Shown piece after piece: positions 1 to 8,818 of a stretch of DNA of 64,000 bases. The stretch's first letter is position 1. Every line of letters begins with the position of its first letter. The stretch comes from JANNSO01 sp964485395 (GTDB lineage Bacteria; Spirochaetota; Spirochaetia; Treponematales; UBA12059). Below the pieces are notes generated by a model, which had not been told where the DNA came from, ran no database searches, and was given only the letters and a program-made list of their open reading frames with translations. The DNA lies in assembly GCA_964485395.1 (NCBI GenBank), contig CAZAJF010000020.1, forward strand, positions 1-64,000, in the 5' to 3' direction. The translations under genes were made by a program, and so were the position numbers.

Positions 1-3000
1 CGATGGTCGCAGCGACGAGGTCTGCGGGAGCATCGGTTCCCGACTCCTCGATGGCGGCCACCGAGTTTACCGTTATCGTATCGGCTCCCGCTGTGGCCAA
101 GCCCACCAGCACGTTGCCGGCTACCGTGGTCGTCAGGATAATGTTTCCGTCGGCCGCCGCTCCGGTTCCTGCGCTTACGGTTGTAGCGGTCAATGCGGCG
201 CCGGCGTTGGTTAAAATAATGTCTCCAGCATTTGTTGAAACCGTACTAAAAGTCACCCCACCACCGGCGCTCTGGTCGAATGTTATGGTTCCCGCTCCTG
301 TAGTCAATGAGTTAACCGCAACCGCAGTGGCAAGCGAATTATTGACGTCGATGTTCCCACCAGTCGAGTCCGCCGTGATGGTGGTTCCCGCGAGGTTGAG
401 CGCCGTAGTAGCGCCGATTCCGGTGGCGGCGTTTAAGTCTATGGTAGTCGCCGTAACGAGGCCGGCTCCATTGATGTCGCCGGACGCATTGACTTGTACT
501 TGTACCCCGGTACCGTCAAGCGGTGCGTTGAAGACCACTGTAGTCCCGCTGATCGTACAATCAGCTCCCAGCGTCATCATCCCGCTAGTCAGCGTAAAAT
601 CTCCGTTGATCGTCGCGAGACTGTTCAACGTAGCCGTACCGTCCCAACTGATAGCGGGATTGGAAGTGGTGATCGTTACCATGGAAAGGCCGCCCGCGAT
701 CGCCGCTATATCGCCGGCCGTAAGATCCAAGGCTGCCGTCAGGTTACTGGCGTTGGCCAGCGCGATCGCGGTTCCGCCGTATGCCTCCAAGGTCAGCGTC
801 GAAGTCGCCGTTCCCGAAACAGACCCTGCCCCAAAAGTAAAATCTATTTCCGGCGCGCGCAGGATCAAATCGACGCCGGCACCCAAGTCGAGCGTATCGT
901 TGAAAATAATGCTTCCCGAGGTATCCTCGAAAGTCGTATCGACGGCGATGCTCACGGGAGAGTCGAATTGCATGGTATTGCCGGCGAACAGATAGGATGC
1001 CGCAGAAAAAGTAGCGAGGCCAGTTCCGCTTAACGCCAGGCGGGTCGGTCGGCTGCCGAGTCCCATCGTCGACAGAAAATTTTTCGGTCCGGATGAATTT
1101 ATATTAAGCTGATACGGGCCGTTTACCGTTGCGGCAGCCTGGAACGCCACCGTCCCCGCCCCCGTGCTTATCGTCGTATCGCCCGAGAGTGTAACAGGCG
1201 CTGAGAAAACGAGATTGCCGCCGCCCGTGGAATACATTCCGGAAAGCGTAGCCGGAAGGGCTATATTGCCGCTGACGGTACCCGAGACGCTGGATGTGCC
1301 GTTTACCGTCAGCGTAAACCCGCCCGTGTTGAGAGCGGCGCCTGAGCCGATGGTTAAATTATTGATGGTAGCGTCCGCTGTCAGCACGGGATTATTTCCC
1401 GTAACCGGGATTACCGCGTTGGAGGAAGCGGGGGGTCCACCCGCGATATTGGGCAGCCAGTTCGTATTGAGGGTCCAAACGCTGCTTCCGCCTTGCCAGA
1501 CATAGGTCGTATTGGTATCAAGAATAGTGATTATTTTATCATCAATTATCGCCCAGGTGGCGCCTCCGTCCACCGACATTTCAAGCTTGCCCGAAGAATC
1601 GGCGTTTACCGCGGTGAGCGCCAGATTGGCCGTCAGGTTCGCAAGCCCGATGGCCAGGGAACGGTTTGCGTCGAAGTCCGCAGTCACGTCGATGGTAACG
1701 AGTTTGTTACCGGCTCCGGTATCCGCGAAATTTCGATAGGCAACGGTGAGATCGACGGTTCCAGCGGCCCCGCCCGAAGTTACCAAGGACGGGGTCGTGT
1801 TCGCAATATTGAAAACCGCGGCCAATGTCGTGGGAATGCGTATCCGTATGTCGTTCGCCGCGCTTATTTGCGTGCCGCCGTTGGCTCTAACGCTGAGCAC
1901 GGGTAATATCGCCGCATTTAATTCGACGAAACTCGTATTCGAAGCGCCGGACAGGGTCGGTGCCGGATTTGCCACAAAAGTCGCCGTTGCAGAACCGTTG
2001 GAGAGGGGGCTCGTCAAATTGGACGAGCCGTTGGTTCCGTCGGTTGTCAAGGTGACGGGAACATTTCCCGCAACGTCGTTAGAGACGGTAAACGTCGCGA
2101 TGCCGCTGGAATCCGTCGCGATAAGCTTTGTCGTGGCCGCCACCCCGTCGATTTTACGATTGGCACCCGCTCCGCCCAGGCTTACCCATATGTTCCGGTT
2201 GAAGGTCAAAGGATTGCCCGAAGCGTCAACCAGCTGCAGCGAAAAGTTAGCGGTTGCGATTCCATCCGCGAGCACTGTCGTCGCGGCGGGGGAAATGGAA
2301 ACGTGATCCGGGGGAGTAGCGCTGATGTCGACCGATGACGAATAAAGGCGGTATAGATTTGCGTCCGTAAATCCCGGAGCGATAGGCGGAGTCCCGGTCC
2401 TTCTGTCGTTATTTATCAGGGCAGCCGCCTTATAGGCAAAAATAACTGCGCCATTGCCGGCGGACACGGGCAATCCAAGGCTCCAAGTCCTGTCGCCTTC
2501 GCCCGCGGAAATTAGCCTAGAATACGTGACGAGATCGCCGTTCGTGCCGCTGTTCGTGACAAGACCTATACTCCAAGGCACCCCGACCGTAATCGGCGTG
2601 GCCGCGTCTGGATCGAAAATCGAGACCGCTGCATAGTTTGTCGCATCGGTATCCGGAACGAACATGTTCGCTGTGTTAGCCGCGATCAGATAGATAGGCC
2701 AGGAATACGCAAAGCTCAAAGCGCCTGAAATCCCGGTTGGATTCGTTCCGGCGGTTCCGGAGATCGAAACATCCGCACGGAAACTGTTTGTCGTGATGCC
2801 GGTATCGAATTTATACGCGACGAACTTGAATATATATTTATTACCGATATGCTCGCCCTGGCTCGGACTCACGCCGGGAAAGTACCACCAGCCAGTCGTT
2901 GCGTTGGAAAAATCCTGCTGGGCCAGAACTGTTCCATAATAGGCATCGGGATACGAGGCGCTGTAATTGAGTTTGCGAGACTTCGGGTCGGAAAAGGCGC

Positions 3001-3301
3001 CGGTTCCCCCGACGATCATAAAGCGAGTGTCATCTACGGCACTGGACCAAACATTATCGTTCAAGTCGCCGGTTACTTGCCCCGGGCTTTGAATGCCAAA
3101 GTAAAGAGTATTGGTTACAGTATCTGGAATTTCAAAAAAAACGACGGTTGCCTTGCAAAAAGCATTATTCGCAAGATTACCTGACACGAATGCGGTAATG
3201 GTTCCGGGAGGGAATTGGCTTGCGGTTTGCCCCCACACCCCGCTCATCATCCCCAAAAACCCAACAACCAAGAGATATCGTATTCGCATGAATTGTTTCA
3301 T
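1..3301 (-). CDS. Large secreted beta-repeat surface protein, 5' part only (C-terminus beyond window)
   Basis: An uninterrupted minus-strand frame of 1100 codons starts at ATG 3301 and reaches the window edge with no stop, so the protein is longer than what is seen. Residues 1-24 form a signal peptide (MKQFMRIRYLL, hydrophobic core, then GVWGQ). A globular region follows to about residue 330. An Ig-like segment lies around 335-430 (VLADGIATANFSLQLVDASG). From about residue 600 (TTYVWQGGSSVW) the protein becomes Thr/Ala/Gly/Asn-rich with short beta-strand repeats such as INNLTIGSGAALNTGG and GDIILTNAGAA, as in right-handed beta-helix, autotransporter or haemagglutinin-type passengers. It should be exported and sit on or leave the cell surface. 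Substrate and anchoring are unknown because the C-terminus is missing. The plus-strand open frames over this stretch are antisense shadows. Confidence 0.8.
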   Translation of the reverse strand, partial: MKQFMRIRYLLVVGFLGMMSGVWGQTASQFPPGTITAFVSGNLANNAFCKATVVFFEIPDTVTNTLYFGIQSPGQVTGDLNDNVWSSAVDDTRFMIVGGTGAFSDPKSRKLNYSASYPDAYYGTVLAQQDFSNATTGWWYFPGVSPSQGEHIGNKYIFKFVAYKFDTGITTNSFRADVSISGTAGTNPTGISGALSFAYSWPIYLIAANTANMFVPDTDATNYAAVSIFDPDAATPITVGVPWSIGLVTNSGTNGDLVTYSRLISAGEGDRTWSLGLPVSAGNGAVIFAYKAAALINNDRRTGTPPIAPGFTDANLYRLYSSSVDISATPPDHVSISPAATTVLADGIATANFSLQLVDASGNPLTFNRNIWVSLGGAGANRKIDGVAATTKLIATDSSGIATFTVSNDVAGNVPVTLTTDGTNGSSNLTSPLSNGSATATFVANPAPTLSGASNTSFVELNAAILPVLSVRANGGTQISAANDIRIRIPTTLAAVFNIANTTPSLVTSGGAAGTVDLTVAYRNFADTGAGNKLVTIDVTADFDANRSLAIGLANLTANLALTAVNADSSGKLEMSVDGGATWAIIDDKIITILDTNTTYVWQGGSSVWTLNTNWLPNIAGGPPASSNAVIPVTGNNPVLTADATINNLTIGSGAALNTGGFTLTVNGTSSVSGTVSGNIALPATLSGMYSTGGGNLVFSAPVTLSGDTTISTGAGTVAFQAAATVNGPYQLNINSSGPKNFLSTMGLGSRPTRLALSGTGLATFSAASYLFAGNTMQFDSPVSIAVDTTFEDTSGSIIFNDTLDLGAGVDLILRAPEIDFTFGAGSVSGTATSTLTLEAYGGTAIALANASNLTAALDLTAGDIAAIAGGLSMVTITTSNPAISWDGTATLNSLATINGDFTLTSGMMTLGADCTISGTTVVFNAPLDGTGVQVQVNASGDINGAGLVTATTIDLNAATGIGATTALNLAGTTITADSTGGNIDVNNSLATAVAVNSLTTGAGTITFDQSAGGGVTFSTVSTNAGDIILTNAGAALTATTVSAGTGAAADGNIILTTTVAGNVLVGLATAGADTITVNSVAAIEESGTDAPADLVAATI

Positions 3302-3590
3302 CTATAGAACTCCTATTATCCATCTCAAACATGAACTGGACAGAGACACCCGATTGTAATTGTACGCCTGTTTCGCCCAAAAACCAAATTTAAGCACTTG
3401 GTAAAGAGCGCAGACCTTTGGTCTATTTTCGGCATATTTCCTCATATTGCATAGATTTCCGCTTTTTTTTCACTATTTATCTGCTTGTTTTATTTTTAGC
3501 ATGCGAAACAGAAATTGCATGCGTACTTCCTGATATCGGGCAGCCTAAAAATCCAGTAAAAACTTTCCAGGCGCCTTATTTGGAGGTCTT
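3302..3590. promoter_or_regulatory. Divergent intergenic region between the surface protein and the propeller lipoprotein
   Basis: This 289-bp AT-rich stretch separates two divergently transcribed genes for exported proteins and must hold both promoters. The + strand gene has a ribosome binding site (TTGGAGG) ending seven bases before ATG 3591. I see no tRNA, coding frame or convincing operator in it. Confidence 0.5.
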
Positions 3591-5666
3591 ATGAAACAAA
3601 ACGGACAAGGACGAATCCTGTCGGCATTTATCGCCGTTTTTTTAGGATTCGCAGTTCTTTTTATCGGGCTATCGGTGTTTTCCGGTTGCAAACTCCCCAC
3701 GACGCGGCCGCTCGCATCCGTATACATCCGCTTTGGGGCGCAGAATCCGGCAAGTGGGGCCAAAGGCATTGTATTCGACAGTTGTCCGGAACTGGCAACC
3801 TTGAAAATCTCCCTTGAGGGCACTGGTCCCGGAGGAGAAGTTTTCCCCTTGACCGTGGTCAGCGGGTATTCCATAACCGCCAACGTCGTTGCGGGGGACT
3901 GGATCTTTACGGGGTCCGCGCTCGATTCTTCAGGCAACGTATTTCTGGCCGGTTCTGTCCAGGTACTCGTGGATCCGAGCAAAGGAGCTGCAGCAAGCCT
4001 GAAGCTGAGTCCCCTGCCCGGATTGGGCAGGGCCATGCTGAGCTATACCGTTCCCACAGGAGTCGCCGCAGGCGCGATATGGACAGGTTCCCTGGAGCGG
4101 GGGGACGGCACAGTGGTCGCCGAATGGACGGACCCTCTGGATACGAGCGATAGAGTAATCGCGGACATACCCACCGGATACTATACTCTGAACATGAGTC
4201 TATGCTCGGGTGAAACAGTGCTTTCAGGCTCCACGAACATCGTTCGCATTTTAAAGGGATTCGATACGAACTGCGCGATTACCCTGAGTCCCGCGGTAGC
4301 GGACGCAAGGTTGCAGCTCATCCTCGATACCCTACCTGGGCTTGAAATTACAGCCGCCAACAGGAACCGCGTCTCCATGCGTGGCTTCCCCCTTTCCGTT
4401 GCGGTGTCCGGTATGCCCGAAGCATCCTACAGCTGGAACATCGCCGGCAAGCGCATCGCAAGCGGACAAAGCGCCATGCTTGCCAGCGCTCACATCCCCA
4501 AGAACGGCGTAGTGGACGTAAGCGCCTATAAAGACGGCCAAGCTGGCGCATGCAGTCTTTCGTATTCCCTGGCCGAACCCGTACTGCGCGGGCCATGGGC
4601 TTTGTACATGACCATCGCGTTAGCCAACGAGCCTGCGGCAGCCTCTTTAACAAGCCCTGCGCTCAGCTGCAGCGACTCGAGCGGCCTCCTATGCGCTACG
4701 GTCTCGGATGCCAGCTCGTCCAAAATCGATATCTGGCGAAGCGGAATCGAGTTGCCCGATATCGCTTTCATCGGCTCCGCGTCAATAAAAATCAATGGCT
4801 CAAGCCGAAAAGCCGGCCTCGTGGCCATGGCGGGTAACGCCGCTTGGATTGCCGCCAGCAGCGCGGACAGCAATTGGCTCTGGCTCGCGAAATTAAACCC
4901 GGACGGCGGTTTCTCTTCCATTCCGCCGCAATCGCTGCTTGCCGATACCGGGGATCTGGCCGGCTTCAACGGTCTGCGCGGTGTGTGCTTTTCTCCTTCG
5001 GGCGTCTATTTATATGTCATCGCCAATACCAGCCGTTCTATTTATACTTTTGAGCTGCGCAGCGATGTTTGGGTCTATTCGAACAAAATCGAGCTTGATT
5101 CCATGCCTTGCGGCCCTCTTGCCACGATCAAATCCCTCGCTCTAAGTTCTGATGGAAAAATCCTCGCCGCCTCGGCTGCCGGCAGCGACGCAATCATCCT
5201 CCTCGATGCGCATCCCGATGATGGAACATTGTCGTGGCTGGGCGAAGCTAAAAAAACAGCGGGGTTTCCCCTACTCGACTACCCCCAGGCGCTTGCCTTT
5301 AGCCCCGGCACGCATACTCTTACTGTAGCCTGTAAAGATTCGGATAGCCTCATCGTCCTGGATTGCTCAAATCCGGCAATGCCCATGCTTACGGCATCGC
5401 TCCCCAAGGCCTTGGGAACCACCGGCTTGGAAATACGCGGCCTTGCATATGCGCCTAGCGGTGATCTCCTCGCGGTAACCGGAAATGCGGCGCTCGGCAT
5501 CCTGTCGGTTCCAAATCCGGAAAACCTGATCCGCCAAGCGCTTTTCGATACCGCATACGATATTCGACTCCAAGGTATCACTTCAGCCGTGTTTATAGAA
5601 GGTTTTTTGCTTGTAACGAACCAAAGCAACCCTGGCGTCCTTCTTTTCGGAAAACCCAGCCTTTAA
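3591..5666 (+). CDS. Beta-propeller lipoprotein
   Basis: A 691-residue exported protein. The N-terminus has a long hydrophobic stretch (FIAVFLGFAVLFIGLS) ending in a lipobox-like VFSGC with Cys at about residue 32, so it is probably a lipoprotein. Residues 40-330 look like beta-sandwich modules. Residues 380-690 contain repeated blade-like units (SPSGVYLYVIANTSRSIYTF, LSSDGKILAASAAGSDAIIL, FSPGTHTLTVACKDSDSLIV) typical of lactonase/YncE-type seven-bladed propellers. No catalytic assignment is possible. It stands alone, divergent from the large surface protein. TTGGAGG upstream supports the start. Confidence 0.75.
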   Translation: MKQNGQGRILSAFIAVFLGFAVLFIGLSVFSGCKLPTTRPLASVYIRFGAQNPASGAKGIVFDSCPELATLKISLEGTGPGGEVFPLTVVSGYSITANVVAGDWIFTGSALDSSGNVFLAGSVQVLVDPSKGAAASLKLSPLPGLGRAMLSYTVPTGVAAGAIWTGSLERGDGTVVAEWTDPLDTSDRVIADIPTGYYTLNMSLCSGETVLSGSTNIVRILKGFDTNCAITLSPAVADARLQLILDTLPGLEITAANRNRVSMRGFPLSVAVSGMPEASYSWNIAGKRIASGQSAMLASAHIPKNGVVDVSAYKDGQAGACSLSYSLAEPVLRGPWALYMTIALANEPAAASLTSPALSCSDSSGLLCATVSDASSSKIDIWRSGIELPDIAFIGSASIKINGSSRKAGLVAMAGNAAWIAASSADSNWLWLAKLNPDGGFSSIPPQSLLADTGDLAGFNGLRGVCFSPSGVYLYVIANTSRSIYTFELRSDVWVYSNKIELDSMPCGPLATIKSLALSSDGKILAASAAGSDAIILLDAHPDDGTLSWLGEAKKTAGFPLLDYPQALAFSPGTHTLTVACKDSDSLIVLDCSNPAMPMLTASLPKALGTTGLEIRGLAYAPSGDLLAVTGNAALGILSVPNPENLIRQALFDTAYDIRLQGITSAVFIEGFLLVTNQSNPGVLLFGKPSL

Positions 5667-5800
5667 CAATTTGCATGACACTTATGATACATGCGTAAAT
5701 TAAAATCGTTATTTTGCTAGCCAGAAATGGGTAGGCTGATTATAATAGAAAGGAGTTGATTACCGGGCCACGGCTTGCTGAACCGGATAAAGGATAAACC

Positions 5801-7438
5801 ATGTATCGATTAAATTCATTCACGCTCAGGGATGTCATCGTCCAGAGTGCCACCCGTTACAATAGGCTTTCCGCAGTAGCCTTCCTGGAACAGCAATCTT
5901 ATTGCTATACCGCCCTTGGCCAGGCCGCCGCCATGCTTGCAAACAGCCTGCGTGCCAAGGGATTCAAGCCGGGCGATCGCATAGCCTTGGTTTCAGAAAA
6001 CCGTCCCGAATGGCCGGCAGCCTATTTCGGCATTACCGCGGCCGGTTTCGTCGGCGTTCCCATACTCACGGATTTCAATTCTGAACAGATAGAGAATATC
6101 TGTAAGCATGCCAGCTGCAAGGCCGTAATCCTTTCCGAAAAACTGCGCACCAAACTTGCGAAATGCACCCTGCCCCAAATAATCAATATAGAAACCGTAT
6201 TCGAGGGAATCAATCCCGCCATAAAGCGTACCGATGCAACGGACGAGGCGCTCAAAAAATCTTTCCCCCCGGTCGAGGAAAACAGCGTCGCCGTGATTCT
6301 TTATACTTCGGGGACCACCGGTCATTCCAAAGGCGTCGTGCTTACCCACCGCAATCTCGTATGGGACGCCTGGTCCACCCGCTCCATAATACATTTGCGC
6401 AGAAACGACGATCTCCTGTCCATGCTCCCTCTGGCGCACACCTACGAATGCACCATCGGCATGATCGGCCCGCTCATGCAAGGCTGTTCCATAACCTACC
6501 TGGACAAGCCGCCGTCCGCCTCGGTCCTTTTGCCCGCCCTCAAGGTGGTCCGCCCCAGCGTCATGCTTACCGTTCCGCTCATCATCGAGAAGATCTACCG
6601 CGCCAGCATCAAGCCCAAGCTCGAAGCCATGGGCGCCTACAAGCATCTCTGGCTGCGCCCCCTTCTGCACCGCATCGCCGGCATCAAATTAATGAAGACA
6701 TTCGGCGGCCGCATCCGCTTTTACGGCGTGGGAGGGGCGGGACTCGCCCCCGACGTCGAAAAATTCCTTATCGAGGCGCGTTTCCCGTACGCTATCGGCT
6801 ACGGGCTTACGGAGACCGCTCCGCTTATCGCGGGTTGCAGCCCGCATCGAACCTGCCTCGGTTCCACCGGCCCAGCCATGCGCGGCGTAAGCCTCCGTAT
6901 CGCCGACCCCGACCCAAAGACCGGCGACGGGGAGATTCAAGCCAAGGGCGACAACGTCATGCAGGGTTATTACCTGGACCCCGAGAAAACCGCCGAAGTA
7001 TTCACGACCGACGGCTGGTTCCGCACCGGCGATCTCGGACATTTCGATGACAAAAACCGGCTATTCATACGCGGGAGGCTCAAGGCGCTCATCCTCAGTT
7101 CCTCGGGCGAGAATATCTATCCGGAAGAAATAGAATCGCTCATCAACGCCCATGAGATCGTCGTGGAATCCCTCGTATACGGCGACGAATACGGCCTTAC
7201 CGCCCTCGTGCAGCTCAAACCCGAAATCCTCGACCGCATGGGATCGGCTGTCCAGGACAAAATCGAAGACGCCGAAGCATTGCTCGACTCCATTCGCGTC
7301 GCGGTAAACAAAAAACTGGCCAGTTTCAGCAGGCTCGTTACGGTTAAAATCCAGAAAGAGCCCTTCGAGAAAACCCCGTCGCAGAAAATCAAGCGATTCC
7401 TGTACACCGGCAAGGAAGAACCGCCCAAAAAAGAATAA
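5801..7438 (+). CDS. Long-chain acyl-CoA synthetase (AMP-forming)
   Basis: 545 residues of the ANL superfamily. The enzyme activates a fatty acid with ATP to an acyl-adenylate and transfers it to CoA. The P-loop-like A3 motif YTSGTTGHSKGVVLTHRNL is at about residues 168-186. A5 is GYGLTETAPL, A7 is GWFRTGDLGHF, A8 follows in RLFIRGRLKALI, and the A10 lysine is expected in EKTPSQKIKRF near the C-terminus. N-terminal SENRPEWP is typical of long-chain (FadD15-like) members. Ribosome binding site AAAGGAT lies before ATG 5801. It sits alone, so it more likely serves fatty-acid activation for lipid synthesis or turnover than a complete beta-oxidation operon. Confidence 0.88.
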   Translation: MYRLNSFTLRDVIVQSATRYNRLSAVAFLEQQSYCYTALGQAAAMLANSLRAKGFKPGDRIALVSENRPEWPAAYFGITAAGFVGVPILTDFNSEQIENICKHASCKAVILSEKLRTKLAKCTLPQIINIETVFEGINPAIKRTDATDEALKKSFPPVEENSVAVILYTSGTTGHSKGVVLTHRNLVWDAWSTRSIIHLRRNDDLLSMLPLAHTYECTIGMIGPLMQGCSITYLDKPPSASVLLPALKVVRPSVMLTVPLIIEKIYRASIKPKLEAMGAYKHLWLRPLLHRIAGIKLMKTFGGRIRFYGVGGAGLAPDVEKFLIEARFPYAIGYGLTETAPLIAGCSPHRTCLGSTGPAMRGVSLRIADPDPKTGDGEIQAKGDNVMQGYYLDPEKTAEVFTTDGWFRTGDLGHFDDKNRLFIRGRLKALILSSSGENIYPEEIESLINAHEIVVESLVYGDEYGLTALVQLKPEILDRMGSAVQDKIEDAEALLDSIRVAVNKKLASFSRLVTVKIQKEPFEKTPSQKIKRFLYTGKEEPPKKE

Positions 7439-7443
7439 GGCTA

Positions 7444-7473
7444 GCGCCGGGTTTTCGATCCAACCCGGCGCAT
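7444..7473 (+). terminator. Hairpin after the acyl-CoA synthetase
   Basis: A 10-bp GC-rich stem (GCGCCGGGTT / AACCCGGCGC, 8-nt loop) begins just after the stop at 7438. It lacks a U-tract, so termination is only probable. Confidence 0.45.
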
Positions 7474-7523
7474 TCATGCAAAGCCGGGAATAATTATACA
7501 AAAACGGCGTATTTCCTGCATAA

Positions 7524-7617
7524 TCGCGCGGGCTTGACCCCATGCCCGCGCGGATGGTATACCCGACTTACAACAAAAAAAAGCATTCCAAAGCTTTTAG
7601 GTTTGCAATGCTTTTCA
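7524..7617 (+). promoter_or_regulatory. Two hairpins in the leader of the ornithine carbamoyltransferase gene
   Basis: Between the two genes lie a GC-rich stem (CGCGGGC ... GCCCGCG, about 7526-7553) and an AT-rich one (AAAGCATT ... AATGCTTT, about 7582-7615) that ends only some 10 bases before the AGGAGGAA ribosome binding site. The second could act as an attenuator or a weak terminator. No ARG-box-like operator was recognised with confidence. Confidence 0.3.
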
Positions 7618-7636
7618 CCTATCAGGAGGAATCATC

Positions 7637-8638
7637 ATGCCCGTCAATCTTAAAGGACGCAGTTTTTTAACCCTCAAGGATTTCACCACCCAGGAAATCC
7701 GCTACATGCTGGACCTTTCGCGCGACCTTAAAAACAAGAAGCGCGCCGGTATCAAAGGCAATCTGCTCAATCGCAAGAACATCGTGCTCATCTTCGACAA
7801 GGCCTCCACCCGCACACGCTGCGCGTTCGAGACCGCTTGCTGGGACGAGGGCGGAAACGCCACCTTCCTCACCAACAGCCAGATGGGCAAGAAAGAATCC
7901 ATCGAAGACACCGCCAAGGTCCTCGGCCGAATGTACGACGGCATCCAGTACCGCGGTTTCTCCCAGAAGCTCGTCGAAGACCTGGCCAAGTTCGCCGGCG
8001 TTCCGGTGTGGAACGGCCTCACCGACGACGACCATCCCACCCAGATCCTCGCGGACATCCTTACTATAGAAGAAAACGTCAAGAAACCTTTGAACAAATG
8101 CAAGCTCGTCTACTGCGGCGACGCCCGCAACAACATGGGCAACGCGCTCATGATCGGCTGCGCCAAAATGGGCATGCACTTCGTAGCCCTGGCTCCCAAG
8201 GAACTCTGGCCCAACGACAAGCTCACCTCCGAGATGAAAAAAGTCGCCGAGGTAACCGGAGCCAAGATCGAATTCTTCGACATCTCCCAGAAAGACGCCG
8301 CGCTCAAGGGCGCCGACGCCCTGTACACCGACGTCTGGGTATCCATGGGCGAGGAAGCCAAGTACGCTGAGCGCATCGCTCAGCTCAAGGACTACTCCGT
8401 AACCATGGACTTCATGAAGCGCACCGGCAACCCCGACTGCCTGTTCCTCCACTGCCTCCCCGCCTTCCACGACACCGAAACCGACGTGGGCAAGGAAGTA
8501 GAAAAGAAATATAACCTCAAGGGAATGGAAGTGGCCGACGACGTGTTCCGCTGCCCCAACTCCAAGGTATTCGACGAGGCAGAAAACCGCCTGCACACCA
8601 TCAAGGCCGTCATGGTTGCTACCATAGGCGATCTGTAA
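7637..8638 (+). CDS. argF: Ornithine carbamoyltransferase
   Basis: 333 residues, the usual family length. It converts carbamoyl phosphate and ornithine to citrulline in the cytoplasm. The carbamoyl-phosphate loop STRTRCAFE is at about residues 56-64. GRMYDGIQYRGF, VWNGLTDDDHPTQ, YCGDARNNMGN and the ornithine-binding HCLPAFHD are all intact. It resembles the E. coli ArgF type closely throughout, including the C-terminal HTIKAVMVAT. AGGAGGAATCATC precedes ATG 7637. No arginine deiminase or carbamate kinase gene is adjacent, so an anabolic role is likelier than the ADI pathway (the catabolic enzyme would be ArcB). A strong terminator follows. Confidence 0.95.
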   Translation: MPVNLKGRSFLTLKDFTTQEIRYMLDLSRDLKNKKRAGIKGNLLNRKNIVLIFDKASTRTRCAFETACWDEGGNATFLTNSQMGKKESIEDTAKVLGRMYDGIQYRGFSQKLVEDLAKFAGVPVWNGLTDDDHPTQILADILTIEENVKKPLNKCKLVYCGDARNNMGNALMIGCAKMGMHFVALAPKELWPNDKLTSEMKKVAEVTGAKIEFFDISQKDAALKGADALYTDVWVSMGEEAKYAERIAQLKDYSVTMDFMKRTGNPDCLFLHCLPAFHDTETDVGKEVEKKYNLKGMEVADDVFRCPNSKVFDEAENRLHTIKAVMVATIGDL

Positions 8639-8673
8639 GATATAGTTATTTTTTTGTTTCAATAAAAGGGGGA

Positions 8674-8704
8674 GCACCCGGCCGCAAGCCGGGTGCTTTT
8701 TTTT
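8674..8704 (+). terminator. Rho-independent terminator of argF
   Basis: A perfect 9-bp stem GCACCCGGC / GCCGGGTGC with a 5-nt loop is followed by eight T residues, 36 bases after the argF stop. Confidence 0.95.
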
Positions 8705-8818
8705 ATTAACCCAGGGGGTACGGCACCCGCTGCTCCCCCTGCCTCCGAATGCGCGTCGAGCCTACCGGCGCGACGCGATTTTTCCGTCACCCCCACTCCT
8801 GATCCGGGTTTCCGCTAA

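Noticed and set aside
3..2306. Series of long plus-strand open frames at the left end
   Set aside because: They are antisense to a continuous minus-strand frame with signal peptide and beta-repeat composition; their products are low-complexity Val/Ala/Pro-rich and lack ribosome binding sites.
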